Assembly (NCBI RefSeq): GCF_019733395.1
Contig: NZ_JAIHOO010000001.1
Span: forward strand, 3,286,501-3,350,500
Direction: 5' to 3'
Origin: Lysobacter sp. BMK333-48F3
Lineage (GTDB): Bacteria; Pseudomonadota; Gammaproteobacteria; Xanthomonadales; Xanthomonadaceae
DNA: 64,000 nt
Every line of letters starts with the position of its first letter. Positions within the stretch are counted from its first letter, which is position 1. This document shows, one piece after another, positions 39,523 through 48,440 of this stretch. The notes beneath the pieces were generated by a model that saw only the letters and a list, made by a program, of their open reading frames with translations, was not told the origin of the DNA and did not search any database. A program made the position numbers and the translations under genes.

Positions 39523-39687
39523 GGGGAATAGGGAATTGGGAATAGGGAATGGGTAAGGCATGACGATTTCGGCCGCTTCGCGCGTCCATGTCAATGCGAG
39601 TGGGCAGAGCAAGAATCGTTCAGTTCGCGGCGTTCCGCTCTAACCATTCCCCACTCCCCATTCCCCACTCCCCATTCCCCATTCCCG
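39523..39687. repeat. Inverted heptad-array unit between era and recO
   Basis: The left arm (39523-39553) is GGGAATA/GGGAATT words starting right after the era stop. The right arm (39645-39687) is CATTCCCC and CACTCCCC words ending ATTCCCGGC. The centre is about 90 bp. The right arm ends 6 bases before the recO ATG. Confidence 0.85.
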
Positions 39688-39693
39688 GCTCCA

Positions 39694-40443
39694 ATGCACC
39701 TGACCGCCGAACCCGCCTACGTGCTGCATGCGCGCCCCTGGCGCGAGACCAGCCTGTTGGTGGAGGTGCTGAGCGAGCAGCACGGGCGGCTCGGCCTGGT
39801 CGCGCGCGGGGTGCAGGGGCCGAAGCGGCAGGTGTTGCGGGCCGCCCTGCAGCCGTTCCAGCACATCCGCGTCGATGCGCTGTTGCGCGGCGAACTGGCG
39901 CGGCTGACCGCGGCCGAAGCCCTGGATGCGGCGCCGCGCCTGGACGGTGATGCGGCGCTGGCCGGGTTCTACGTCAACGAACTGTTGCTGCGGCTGGTGC
40001 CGCGGCACGACCCGTTCCCGGAGTTGTACGAGCTTTACGGACGCACCCGCGCCCGGCTGCCGGGCGAAGGCCTGGCCTGGACATTGCGCCGGTTCGAGCG
40101 CGATCTGCTCGAGGCGCTGGGATCGGGCTTCGACTGGAGCGTCGACGCCGATGGCGCGCCGATCGATCCGGCCGCGCGCTATCGCCTGGACCCCGAGCAA
40201 GGGCCGCGCCGCCTGCTCAGCGACCGCGGCCATGGCGAACGCAGCGCCGCCGCGACCGGTCGCGCGCTGCTGGCCCTGGCGCGCGACCTCGCGCCGGAGG
40301 CGTCCGACCTGCCGGGCTTGCGCCAGGCCCTGCGCGCGGTGCTGACCCATCATCTCGGCCCGCGCGGGCTGAAATCCTGGGAAATGATGGCCGAGCTGGC
40401 GCGGGTGCGCAGCCGCCCCGAGCCGGGCGCGGCGCAGGACTAG
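39694..40443 (+). CDS. recO: DNA repair protein RecO
   Basis: The 249-residue product starts at the ATG at 39694. It has an N-terminal OB fold ([20 protein letters not shown] and [10 protein letters not shown]) and a helical C-terminal domain with [21 protein letters not shown]. The zinc-site Cys residues of some RecO proteins are missing, as in other gammaproteobacteria. With RecR it loads RecA. No ribosome site is visible because the start abuts the repeat arm. Confidence 0.95.
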   Translation: MHLTAEPAYVLHARPWRETSLLVEVLSEQHGRLGLVARGVQGPKRQVLRAALQPFQHIRVDALLRGELARLTAAEALDAAPRLDGDAALAGFYVNELLLRLVPRHDPFPELYELYGRTRARLPGEGLAWTLRRFERDLLEALGSGFDWSVDADGAPIDPAARYRLDPEQGPRRLLSDRGHGERSAAATGRALLALARDLAPEASDLPGLRQALRAVLTHHLGPRGLKSWEMMAELARVRSRPEPGAAQD

Positions 40444-40449
40444 CGCCGC

Positions 40450-41157
40450 TCAGCCGGCGCTGCGGACGGTTTCGTCGGCCGCGCTTTCGAAACGCGCCAG
40501 CAAGGCGGCCGAGTCGGGCTGCGCCTGCAGCTCCTGCACCGCCTGGGCCAGCCGCACCGCGCCGACGAAGCCGCAACTGGCGCGCAGCTTGTGCAGTTCC
40601 GCGCGCACCGCATCGACATTGCCGAGTTGATGGGCGCTGCGGATCGCGTGGCGCGCATTCGGCAGTTCCTGCACGAACAGCCCGCGCAGGGTGGCGATGT
40701 GGGTGCGATTGCCGTTCAACGCACGCGCCGCGCTGTCGTCGTCCCAGGCCGGCGTGGACGCTTCGGCGGCGGATTCCGGCTCGGGCAGGACCAGCAGGCG
40801 GCGGATCGTGGCGCGCACCGCGGAGGCGGGCAGCGGCTTGACCAGCACCTCGCAGAAGCCCGAGGCGATCAGCCGCTCGCGCACTTCGCTTTCGCCGGTG
40901 GCGGTATGGGCGACCGCGAGGGTGCGCGGGTGGCGCATGCGCAGGCGCGCGAGCAAGTCGCTGCCGCTGCCGTCGGGCAGGTTGGCGTCGAACAGCCAAA
41001 GTTGGTAGTCGTGCGCATCGCCGAGCGCGAGCGCGGCGGCGAGGCTGTCGGCGCCGTCGACCTGGGCCGGCATCGCCTCGACCGCGGCGGTCAGGAAGGC
41101 GCGGGTGACCGGGTCGTCCTCGACCAGCAGCACGCGGGGGACTGGGGAATTCTTCAT
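40450..41157 (-). CDS. Response regulator with HPt domain
   Basis: The 235-residue product has a receiver domain (about 8-125): acidic pair EDD at 14-16, phospho-acceptor Asp in LWLFDANLPDGSG, Thr in VAHTATGES and Lys in VLVKPLP. A HPt-like domain (about 150-230) has the phospho-accepting His in ELHKLRASCGFVGA. No output or kinase domain is present. It would act as a phosphorelay intermediate taking phosphate from a kinase encoded elsewhere. It converges with recO and diverges from the YdbH-like gene. Confidence 0.88.
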   Translation of the reverse strand: MKNSPVPRVLLVEDDPVTRAFLTAAVEAMPAQVDGADSLAAALALGDAHDYQLWLFDANLPDGSGSDLLARLRMRHPRTLAVAHTATGESEVRERLIASGFCEVLVKPLPASAVRATIRRLLVLPEPESAAEASTPAWDDDSAARALNGNRTHIATLRGLFVQELPNARHAIRSAHQLGNVDAVRAELHKLRASCGFVGAVRLAQAVQELQAQPDSAALLARFESAADETVRSAG

Positions 41158-41190
41158 TGCCGGTTCGCTTTCGCCCGCTATCCTGCGTCC

Positions 41191-43224
41191 ATGCTGCGGG
41201 CCATGTTACGCCTACTGATCGGTTTGTCGCTGCCCCTGGCCGGGATCGCAGCGGCCGATGTGCAGGCGCGCACATTGAACGCCCGAATCGCGCGCGTCAG
41301 CACCGCCGTGGCGACGCTGGACGGCGTGACAGTGCGGCTGTCGTGGCCCGACGGCGCCGAGCAGGGCGAACTGCAACTGCGCGCAGCCAAGGTGACGGCG
41401 CCGGACCTGGGCTATCGCTTCGCCGACCTGAGCTGGCGCTGCCCGCTGCGGCGCGACGGGCGCGGCGGCTGGGCCTGCGCCGGCGAGTTGCGCAGCGGCC
41501 GCGGGCGGGCGCTGCGTCTGGCCCTGGACCTGGGCGTCGCCAGCACCGATGCGCGACTGACCCGCGGCGACAGCGCGATCGCCTTGCGCCGCGATGCGGC
41601 CACCCCCGACCTGACCCGGATCGACCTGACTCGTGTGCCGCTGGCCTGGACCCAGGCCTTGCTGGCCCAGGCCTGGCCGGAGGGGCGGATCAAGGCCGGC
41701 CGGCTCGACGGCCGGCTCGACATCGCCGCGCCGGCGCGCGGGCCGCTGCGCATCGCCGGGCCGCTGCGGCTCGACGGCGCCGCCTTCGACACGCCCGACG
41801 GCTCGGTCGCGGCCGAACGCCTCGGCGCGCGCCTGGACTTGGACAGCGCGCTCGGCGGCGGCGAGCGGTTCGTTGTCGACGGGCGCCTGCTGGGCGGCGA
41901 GCTGCTGTTCGGCAACGCCTATATCGCCCTGCAGCAGCGGCCGGTGGAGCTGCGCATCGAAGCCGAGCGCGGCGCCGGCGAGAGCGGCTGGCGTCTGCCG
42001 CAGTTGCTGTGGCGCGACGGTCGCCTGCTGCAGGCGCAGGGCAGCGCCGCGCTGGACGCCGACGCCGGCCTGGCCGCGCTCGACCTGCAAGTGCGCAGCG
42101 ACGATCTGGCGCCGCTGCGCGACGGCTATCTGTCCGGTTTCCTGGCTCTGGCCGGGCTGGCGCAACTGGAACTCGGCGGCGCCGCGCAGGCGCGATTGCG
42201 GCTGCGCGGCGGCGAACTGCAACAGGCCCAGGCGCAACTGGGCGCGGTGCGCATGAACGACCCGCAGGGCCGGTTCCGTTTCGAGGGCCTGGACGGCGAG
42301 TTGCGCTATTCCGACGCCGATCCGGTCGACAGCGAACTGGCCTGGTCGGGCGGGGCGCTGTACGGGCTGGAATTCGGCCCGACCCGGCTGCCGTTCTCCA
42401 GCGACCACGGCGAACTGCGCCTGCGCCGCGCGATCGGCTTCCCGATGCTGGGCGGCCAGGTCGGCATCGACGGTCTGCGGCTGCGCCCGCCGGCCGGCGG
42501 ACGCGGCCTGGACCTGCGTTTCGGCCTGACCCTGGACCGGCTCGACATCGGCCGCCTGGCCAAGGCCCTGGACGGCCCGGCCTTCGTCGGCGAACTCAGC
42601 GGCCGCCTGCCGCAGGCGCATTACGCCGACGACCGGCTCGAACTGGACGGCGGCCTGAGCATGCAGTTGTTCGGCGGCACGGTGGCGGTGTCGTCGCTGG
42701 CGATGGAGCGGCCGTTCGGGGTCGCGCCGACCCTGAGTTCGGACCTGGCGCTGGAAAACCTGGACCTGGAATCGCTGACCGGCGTGTTCGGTTTCGGCAG
42801 CATCACCGGCCGTCTGTTCGGCCGCATCGACCGGCTGCGCCTGGTCGACTGGCAGCCGGTCGCGTTCGATGCCGAGCTGCATACGCGCAAGGCCGCCGGC
42901 GTGCGCCAGCGGATCAGCCAACGCGCGGTGCAGGACCTGTCCAGCGTCGGCGACTCGTCCTTCGTCGGCAGCCTGCAGGACCGGCTGATCGGTTTCTTCG
43001 ACGACTTCGGCTATGCGCGCATCGGCATTTCCTGCCGCCTGGCCGAGGAGGTCTGCCATATGGACGGTCTGGGGCCGGCCAAGAACAACGGCTTCCTGAT
43101 CGTTCAGGGCGCCGGCCTGCCGCACCTGGACGTGGTCGGCTACAACCGCCGGGTCGACTGGCCGACCCTGCTCGAACGCCTGGAAGCGGTGAGCAAGGGC
43201 GAGCTCAAGCCGGTGGTGCAATGA
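41191..43224 (+). CDS. AsmA-like envelope protein, YdbH type
   Basis: The 677-residue product starts at the ATG at 41191; a second ATG at 41203 is possible. A signal peptide or anchor (MLRLLIGLSLPLAGIAAADV) is followed by repeated amphipathic beta-strands with LRLDGxx and GRLDGRLDI patterns, typical of bridge-like AsmA/TamB lipid transporters. The last part (ISQRAVQDLSSVGDSSFVG and GFFDDFGYARIGISCRLA) is the YdbH C-terminal block. YdbH works with lipoproteins in moving phospholipids between membranes in E. coli. The downstream YdbL-like lipoprotein gene supports the call. Confidence 0.83.
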   Translation: MLRAMLRLLIGLSLPLAGIAAADVQARTLNARIARVSTAVATLDGVTVRLSWPDGAEQGELQLRAAKVTAPDLGYRFADLSWRCPLRRDGRGGWACAGELRSGRGRALRLALDLGVASTDARLTRGDSAIALRRDAATPDLTRIDLTRVPLAWTQALLAQAWPEGRIKAGRLDGRLDIAAPARGPLRIAGPLRLDGAAFDTPDGSVAAERLGARLDLDSALGGGERFVVDGRLLGGELLFGNAYIALQQRPVELRIEAERGAGESGWRLPQLLWRDGRLLQAQGSAALDADAGLAALDLQVRSDDLAPLRDGYLSGFLALAGLAQLELGGAAQARLRLRGGELQQAQAQLGAVRMNDPQGRFRFEGLDGELRYSDADPVDSELAWSGGALYGLEFGPTRLPFSSDHGELRLRRAIGFPMLGGQVGIDGLRLRPPAGGRGLDLRFGLTLDRLDIGRLAKALDGPAFVGELSGRLPQAHYADDRLELDGGLSMQLFGGTVAVSSLAMERPFGVAPTLSSDLALENLDLESLTGVFGFGSITGRLFGRIDRLRLVDWQPVAFDAELHTRKAAGVRQRISQRAVQDLSSVGDSSFVGSLQDRLIGFFDDFGYARIGISCRLAEEVCHMDGLGPAKNNGFLIVQGAGLPHLDVVGYNRRVDWPTLLERLEAVSKGELKPVVQ

Positions 43225-43356
43225 CCGCGATGCGGTCGCGTCCGTGTATCTCGCCGTTCAACGGCGCCGTGGTTCAATAGGCGCCGACTCGTTCAGCCCG
43301 CGCCCGGAAGCGCGGGGCCCCGCGCAGGATGCGCGCCCACGAAAAGGAAACCGATC

Positions 43357-43995
43357 ATGCGCCGTTGGATGGGAGTACCGGTCGCTGCCGTGATGTTGAC
43401 GGCCTGCGTGACCATCAACGTCTACTTTCCGGCCGCCGAGGCCAAGGAAGCGGCCAAGGAGTTCGTCGAGAAGGTGATCGGCGACCAGGCTCCGGCGGCG
43501 ACGCCGCAGCCCGAGCCGGCCAAGTCCGGCGGCGGCCTTGGCGCGGTGCGGCCGCAGGCCCCGGCCAGCGACGCGGCCCGGTTCGCCGCGCGCATCGACT
43601 GGCTGTCTCTGGTCGGCATCGGCAGCGCCTACGCGCAGTCGCCGGACATCTCGATCAAGACCCCGGCGATCCAGGCGATCCAGTCGCGCATGGCCTCGCG
43701 CTTCGACAGCCAGCTGCGCGCCCACTTCGATTCCGGCGCGCTCGGCTTCACCAGCAACGGCACCGTCAGCGTGCGCGACGCCGGCAAGATCCCGCTCGGC
43801 GAGCGAGTCGCGGTCAACCAGGCGGTGGCCGACCAGGGCCGCGACTCGGCCGCGGTCTACCGCGAAATCGCCGTCGCCAACGGCCACCCTGAATGGGAAG
43901 GCCAGATCCGCCAGGTGTTCGCCCGGCAATGGATCGAAAGCGCCAAGGGCGGCTGGTGGTACCAGGACGCGGGCGGCGGTTGGAAGCAGAAATAG
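43357..43995 (+). CDS. YnbE/YdbL-like lipoprotein (DUF1318)
   Basis: The 212-residue product has a lipoprotein signal ending LTAC (about Cys17). Directly after it is VTINVYFPAAEAKEAAKEF, which resembles the small YnbE lipoprotein partner of YdbH. The rest matches DUF1318 (YdbL): SRMASRFDSQL, GALGFTSNGTVSVRD, ERVAVNQAVADQG and EWEGQIRQVFARQWIESA. In E. coli YdbH, YnbE and YdbL are separate. Here the YnbE and YdbL parts look fused in one polypeptide, with a Pro-rich linker (about 45-85) between. It follows the ydbH-like gene by 132 bp. Confidence 0.8.
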   Translation: MRRWMGVPVAAVMLTACVTINVYFPAAEAKEAAKEFVEKVIGDQAPAATPQPEPAKSGGGLGAVRPQAPASDAARFAARIDWLSLVGIGSAYAQSPDISIKTPAIQAIQSRMASRFDSQLRAHFDSGALGFTSNGTVSVRDAGKIPLGERVAVNQAVADQGRDSAAVYREIAVANGHPEWEGQIRQVFARQWIESAKGGWWYQDAGGGWKQK

Positions 43996-43996
43996 C

Positions 43997-44125
43997 CGGG
44001 AATCGGGAATCGGGAATCGGGAATCGATTCGAGCAAAAAGCCCGCCGTTTGGCGGGCTTTTTGCCGTTTGGACGCTATCGGCTCTTGCTTCTGACCATTC
44101 CCAATTCCCGATTCCCCATTCCCGG
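43997..44125. repeat. Inverted heptad-array unit between the ydbL-like gene and rlmD
   Basis: The left arm (43997-44025) is four GGGAATC words after GCC; the right arm (44095-44125) is ATTCCCA/ATTCCCG/ATTCCCC words ending CCCGGC. The centre contains the terminator at 44035-44062. The clean GCCGGGAATC and GATTCCC...CCCGGC ends define the unit best here. Confidence 0.85.
44035..44062. terminator. Terminator inside the repeat unit
   Basis: AAAAAGCCCGCC, loop GTTT, GGCGGGCTTTTT: a perfect stem with A-run and T-run on the two sides. It ends the ydbH-ydbL transcript. Confidence 0.85.
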
Positions 44126-44173
44126 CCGGCCGAAAATGCGACAATGGCCGGCCTTTGATTCCTGCCAGCAGCT

Positions 44174-45505
44174 GTGGCCCGCATCGATCAAACTCCTTTC
44201 GAGGCCGCCATCGCCGGCCTCACTCATGATGGCCGCGGCGTCGCCCGGCGTCCGGACGGCAAGGCCGTGTTCGTCGCCGGCGCGCTGCCGGGCGAACGGG
44301 TCATGGCCAAGCAGACCGCGCGTTCGCGCCACTACGACGAAGCGGTGACGCTGGAGGTGCTGGAAGCCTCGGCGGACCGGGTCGTGCCGCGTTGCGCGCA
44401 CTTCGGCACCTGCGGCGGCTGCGCCCTGCAGCACATGGCCGAAGACCAGCAGATCCTGGCCAAGCAGAACGTGCTGCTGGAGAACTTCGAACGCATCGGC
44501 CACGTCGCGCCCGAACGGGTGTTGCCGGCGCTGACCGCTTCGGCCTGGGGCTATCGGCGCAAGGGCCGGTTCTCGGTGCGCCGGGTCGAGAAGAAGGACA
44601 AGACCCTGGTCGGCTTCCGCGAGACCGATCCGCGTTTCGTCGCCGAGATCCGCCGCTGCGACACCGTGATCCCGCAGATCGGCGACAAGATCGAAGCCCT
44701 GGCGACGCTGATCGACGGCCTGCAGGCGCGGCGCGAGATTCCGCAGGTCGAGTTCATCGGCGGCGATCCGCAGAGCGACCACGGCGGCATGGCGCTGACC
44801 TTCCGCCATCTGGCGCCGCTGTCGGAAACCGACCGCGAGGCCATCGTCGGCTTCGCCCGCGAGCACGCTTTCGCGGTGTTCCTGCAGCCCGGCGGCGTCG
44901 ACAGCGTGCACCCGTTGTGGCCGGCCGATCCGCAGCTGTCGTTCTCGCTGCCGCAGTGGGAGCTCGAACTGAAGTTCCGGCCGCTGGACTTCATCCAGGT
45001 CAACGCCGCGCTCAACGGCCGCATGATCCAGCACGCCATCGACCTGCTCGAACCGCAGGCCGAGGACCGCGTGCTCGACCTGTTCGCCGGCCTGGGCAAT
45101 TTCACCCTGCCGCTGGCGCGCACCGTGCGCGAAGTGGTCGGGGTCGAGGGCGAGGCCGGGCTGGTCCAGCGCGCGAGAGAGAACGCCGCGCACAACGGAC
45201 TGGGCAACGCCCAGTTCTACGCCGCCGACCTGGGCAAGGACCTCAGCGCCGAGCCGTGGATGCGCGAAGGCTTCGATCGCCTGCTGCTGGATCCGCCGCG
45301 ATCGGGCGCCGACTTCGTGCTGACCCAGCTGCCGCTGAAGCAGTTCAAGCGCATCGTCTACGTCAGCTGCCATCCGGCCTCGCTGGCGCGCGACGCCGGC
45401 TATCTGGTGCGCGAGAAGGGCTGGAAGCTGCGCGCGGCCGGGGTCATGGACATGTTCCCGCACACCGCGCACGTGGAATCGATCGCGATGTTCGAGCCGC
45501 GCTGA
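44174..45505 (+). CDS. rlmD: 23S rRNA (uracil-1939-C5)-methyltransferase
   Basis: The 443-residue product starts at a GTG at 44174. It has an N-terminal TRAM domain (about 1-65), then the iron-sulfur site CAHFGTCGGC with the fourth Cys in RRCDTVIP, and the methyltransferase domain with SAM motif VLDLFAGLGNFTLPLA, DLLLLDPPRSG-type motif (LLLDPPRSG) and catalytic Cys in YVSCHPASLARD. The cysteine set and length are those of RlmD rather than RlmC or TrmA. Confidence 0.96.
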   Translation: MARIDQTPFEAAIAGLTHDGRGVARRPDGKAVFVAGALPGERVMAKQTARSRHYDEAVTLEVLEASADRVVPRCAHFGTCGGCALQHMAEDQQILAKQNVLLENFERIGHVAPERVLPALTASAWGYRRKGRFSVRRVEKKDKTLVGFRETDPRFVAEIRRCDTVIPQIGDKIEALATLIDGLQARREIPQVEFIGGDPQSDHGGMALTFRHLAPLSETDREAIVGFAREHAFAVFLQPGGVDSVHPLWPADPQLSFSLPQWELELKFRPLDFIQVNAALNGRMIQHAIDLLEPQAEDRVLDLFAGLGNFTLPLARTVREVVGVEGEAGLVQRARENAAHNGLGNAQFYAADLGKDLSAEPWMREGFDRLLLDPPRSGADFVLTQLPLKQFKRIVYVSCHPASLARDAGYLVREKGWKLRAAGVMDMFPHTAHVESIAMFEPR

Positions 45506-45538
45506 GGCGCGGCCCGCGCTGGTCGCCGTCCGCCGCGC

Positions 45539-46177
45539 TCAGCGCTGCGGATCCAGGCGCCAGCTGCCGTCGGCCTGCGCCGCGAAGCGCAGCCTGGCCT
45601 GGTCGTCGCCTTCCGGCAGGCGCATGGCGACGTCGCAGGCGACCAGGCCTTCGTCGCGGTCCAGTTCGCAGTCTTCCAGTGCCGACACGATCAGGCTGGT
45701 CGCGGCGCGCTCGTAGCGGGCGCGCTGCTCGGCCTTGTCCAGGCGCGGGGCGCGCACCAGCAGGTCCGCGCGCAGCAGCGCCTGTGCCTGCGCCTGGGGC
45801 GGCGCCGGCGGCGCCAGGTCGGCCAGCGGCAGCAGCGTCCAGGCGCCGTCGCGCAGTTGGAAACGGTAGGTCTGGTAGGCGCCGCCCAGGCCCGATTCGA
45901 GCCGGACGATGCAATCGACCCGGTCCTCGTGCAGCGGACCGCAGAGGCGCAACTCGCTGAGCCGGATCGATTCGACCAGCGCCTGGCCCATCGGCGTCGC
46001 CGCCGGCGATTCGGCGGCGAGCGCTGTGCGCTGCGCGGCGATGGCCTGATCGAGCGTCGGCGCTGCCGGCGTGGACGCGACCGGCGCGGCGGCGACGGCC
46101 AGCGGCAACGACAGGCACAGCAGCGACAGGCTCAGCCGTGCAGCGCGATGCCGCAGCGGAAAGGGCAGGGGGAGCAT
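45539..46177 (-). CDS. Secreted protein of unknown function
   Basis: The 212-residue product has a signal peptide (LSLSLLCLSLPLAVAAAPVA, about 15-33), then a Pro/Ala segment. Two pairs of Cys lie at LRLCGPLHEDRVDCIVRLES and EDCELDRDEGLVACDVAMRL. Spacing suggests two similar small beta units each with a disulphide: the two Cys pairs are about 80 residues apart, each followed by a strand, as if duplicated. I do not recognise the family. It stands between convergent rlmD and the divergent CYTH gene. Confidence 0.7.
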   Translation of the reverse strand: MLPLPFPLRHRAARLSLSLLCLSLPLAVAAAPVASTPAAPTLDQAIAAQRTALAAESPAATPMGQALVESIRLSELRLCGPLHEDRVDCIVRLESGLGGAYQTYRFQLRDGAWTLLPLADLAPPAPPQAQAQALLRADLLVRAPRLDKAEQRARYERAATSLIVSALEDCELDRDEGLVACDVAMRLPEGDDQARLRFAAQADGSWRLDPQR

Positions 46178-46260
46178 GGCGTCCTTGCGGGATGCGGCGT
46201 TGCGCCGGGAGCGCGCATTCTACGTGCGCATTCGCTCGCCGCCCTCGGTCATAATGGCGC

Positions 46261-46785
46261 ATGGGCATCGAAATCGAACGCAAATTCCTCGTCGTCGGCG
46301 ACGCGTGGCGCGCCAGCGCGCACAAAGTCGTGCCGATGGCGCAGGGCTACCTCAACGACCTCGACGCGATGGAGCCCGCCGCCGGGCGCAGCGCGATGAA
46401 AGCCTCGGTGCGGGTGCGCATCGCCGGCGACGAGGCTTATCTGAACCTGAAATCGCGCGAACTCGGCCACACCCGGCAGGAGTTCGACTACCCGATTCCG
46501 GTCGCTGACGCGCGCGCGCTGCTGGCGCTGTGCGTCGGCGGCCTGGTCGACAAGCGCCGCCATTACGTCGAGCACCAAGGCCGGCTGTGGGAAGTCGACG
46601 AATTCCTCGGCGACAACGCCGGGCTGGTGGTGGCCGAGATCGAGCTCGAACGCGCCGACGCGCCGTTCGAGCGCCCGGACTGGGCCGGCGCCGAGGTCAC
46701 CGACGCGCAGCGCTACTACAACCTGGCCCTGGCCACCCGGCCGTACTCGGCCTGGACCCAGGCCGAGCGCGACGGCGCGGGCTGA
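46261..46785 (+). CDS. CYTH-domain protein (triphosphatase family)
   Basis: The 174-residue product begins MGIEIERKFLV, the ExExK signature of CYTH proteins, and has the tunnel strands SVRVRIAGDEAYLNLK, EFDYPIPVAD, KRRHYVEHQGRLWEVDEFLG and VVAEIELERAD. Charged residues line the strands. Short CYTH proteins hydrolyse inorganic triphosphate or related phosphates. The exact substrate is not known. It is 89 bp before nagZ. Confidence 0.9.
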   Translation: MGIEIERKFLVVGDAWRASAHKVVPMAQGYLNDLDAMEPAAGRSAMKASVRVRIAGDEAYLNLKSRELGHTRQEFDYPIPVADARALLALCVGGLVDKRRHYVEHQGRLWEVDEFLGDNAGLVVAEIELERADAPFERPDWAGAEVTDAQRYYNLALATRPYSAWTQAERDGAG

Positions 46786-46874
46786 ACCGCCCGGCCGGGC
46801 GGGGTGCGCCGGCCACGGCACTGCGAGACAATGGCGCCCGCGCGTCCGGCGCTGACTTTTCCCAGGAGTTCCGC

Positions 46875-47885
46875 ATGCTCGTGATCGGCGTCGCCGGTAC
46901 CGAACTCACCGCGCAGGAGCGCGACTGGCTGCAGCACGACGCCTGCGCCGGCGTGATCCTGTTCAGCCGCAACTTCGCCTCGCGCGCGCAGGTGACCGAG
47001 CTGTCGGCGGCGATCCGCGCCGCCGCGCCGCGGCCGCAGCTGATCTGCGTCGACCAGGAAGGCGGGCGGGTGCAGCGTTTCCGCGAAGGCTACAGCGCGC
47101 TGCCGCCGCTGGAGGTGTTCGGCAAGCTCTACGCCGACGACCGCGACGCCGCGCTGCGCCTGGCCGAGGAGCACGCCGGACTGATGGCGGCCGAGGTCCA
47201 GGCCAGCGGCGTCGACCTGAGCTTCGCCCCGGTGGTCGACCTGGGCCGTGGCAACCTGGCGATCGGCAACCGCGCTTTCGACGCTGATCCGCAGATCGTC
47301 GCCGAGTTCACCCGCGCCTACATCCGCGGCATGCACGGCCGCGGCATGGCCGCCACGCTGAAGCATTTCCCCGGTCACGGCTCGGTGCTGGCCGACACTC
47401 ACTTCGACCAGGCGGCCGACCCGCGCACGCTCGACGAGCTGCGCGCCACCGACCTGATCCCGTTCGTCGCCGGCGTCGAGGCCCAGGCCGATGCGGTGAT
47501 GATGGCGCACGTGTCCTATCCGGCGGTCGCGCCGGAGCCGGCCGGTTATTCGCGACGCTGGATCGAGGAGATCCTGCGCGGCGACCGCGCTCACGGCGGC
47601 CTGGGCTTCCGCGGCGTGGTGTTCAGCGACGACATCGGCATGGCCGCGGCGTTCTCGGTCGGCGGCATCAAGGCGCGGATCGACGCGCACCTGGACGCCG
47701 GCTGCGACGTGGTCCTGGTCTGCCATCCGCAACTGGTCGAGGAATCTCTGGCCGCGGTCGAGGGCCGCCGCCTCAACACCGCCGCGCTGACCGGCCTGAT
47801 CGGCCGCGGCGCGCTGGGCTGGGACGGCCTGATCGCCGACGCCGCCTACGCACCCACCCGCCAACGCCTAGAAGGACTGGCCTGA
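46875..47885 (+). CDS. nagZ: Beta-N-acetylhexosaminidase NagZ
   Basis: The 336-residue product starts at the ATG at 46875, 6 bases after CCAGGAG. It removes GlcNAc from recycled muropeptides in the cytoplasm. The family motif TLKHFPGHGSV is intact and the catalytic Asp lies in VVFSDDIGMAAA; ICVDQEGGRVQRF and VDLSFAPVVDLGRG are also typical. GH3-type barrel, cytoplasmic with no signal peptide. It overlaps the hpt start by one base. Confidence 0.95.
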   Translation: MLVIGVAGTELTAQERDWLQHDACAGVILFSRNFASRAQVTELSAAIRAAAPRPQLICVDQEGGRVQRFREGYSALPPLEVFGKLYADDRDAALRLAEEHAGLMAAEVQASGVDLSFAPVVDLGRGNLAIGNRAFDADPQIVAEFTRAYIRGMHGRGMAATLKHFPGHGSVLADTHFDQAADPRTLDELRATDLIPFVAGVEAQADAVMMAHVSYPAVAPEPAGYSRRWIEEILRGDRAHGGLGFRGVVFSDDIGMAAAFSVGGIKARIDAHLDAGCDVVLVCHPQLVEESLAAVEGRRLNTAALTGLIGRGALGWDGLIADAAYAPTRQRLEGLA

Positions 47886-48439
47886 TGACTTCGCACGATT
47901 TGGCCGCGGCGCTCGCCGATGCCGACCTGATCCACGACCGCCGCAGCCTGGAGCGCGAGATCGCGCGCATGGCGGTGTCGATCCGCAACGACTACGCCGG
48001 CGCCCGCCCGGTGTACCTGACCATCATGCACGGCGGCCTGCCGTTCGCGGCGCAGCTGGCGATGGAACTGGGCCAGCGCGGCCTGGACCTGGAATTCGAC
48101 TACCTGCACGCGACCCGCTATCGCGGCCAGACCACCGGCGCCGACCTGGTCTGGAAGCACCGTCCGGCGACGCCGCTGCGCGGCCGCCGGGTGCTGTTGG
48201 TCGACGACATCGTCGACGAAGGCCATACCCTGCTCGGCATCCGCGACTGGTGCCGCGAACAGGGCGCCGCCGAAGTCCGCATCGCCGCGCTGGCGGTCAA
48301 GCGCCACGACCGCTGCGTCGACGGCCTGCGCGCCGACTACGTCGGAGTCGAGGTGCCGGACCGCTACGTGTTCGGCTACGGCATGGACTTCTACGAGCAG
48401 GGCCGCAACCTGCCCGCGATCTACGCATTGAAGGATTGA
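47885..48439 (+). CDS. hpt: Hypoxanthine-guanine phosphoribosyltransferase
   Basis: The 184-residue product converts hypoxanthine or guanine to IMP or GMP. The PRPP-binding motif is VLLVDDIVDEGHTL, the flexible loop is near YRGQTTG, and the C-terminal VPDRYVFGYGMDFYEQGRN binds base. It lies between nagZ and methylthioinosine phosphorylase; together the last two form a purine salvage pair in which the phosphorylase releases hypoxanthine that this enzyme uses. Confidence 0.94.
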   Translation: MTSHDLAAALADADLIHDRRSLEREIARMAVSIRNDYAGARPVYLTIMHGGLPFAAQLAMELGQRGLDLEFDYLHATRYRGQTTGADLVWKHRPATPLRGRRVLLVDDIVDEGHTLLGIRDWCREQGAAEVRIAALAVKRHDRCVDGLRADYVGVEVPDRYVFGYGMDFYEQGRNLPAIYALKD

Positions 48440-48440
48440 G

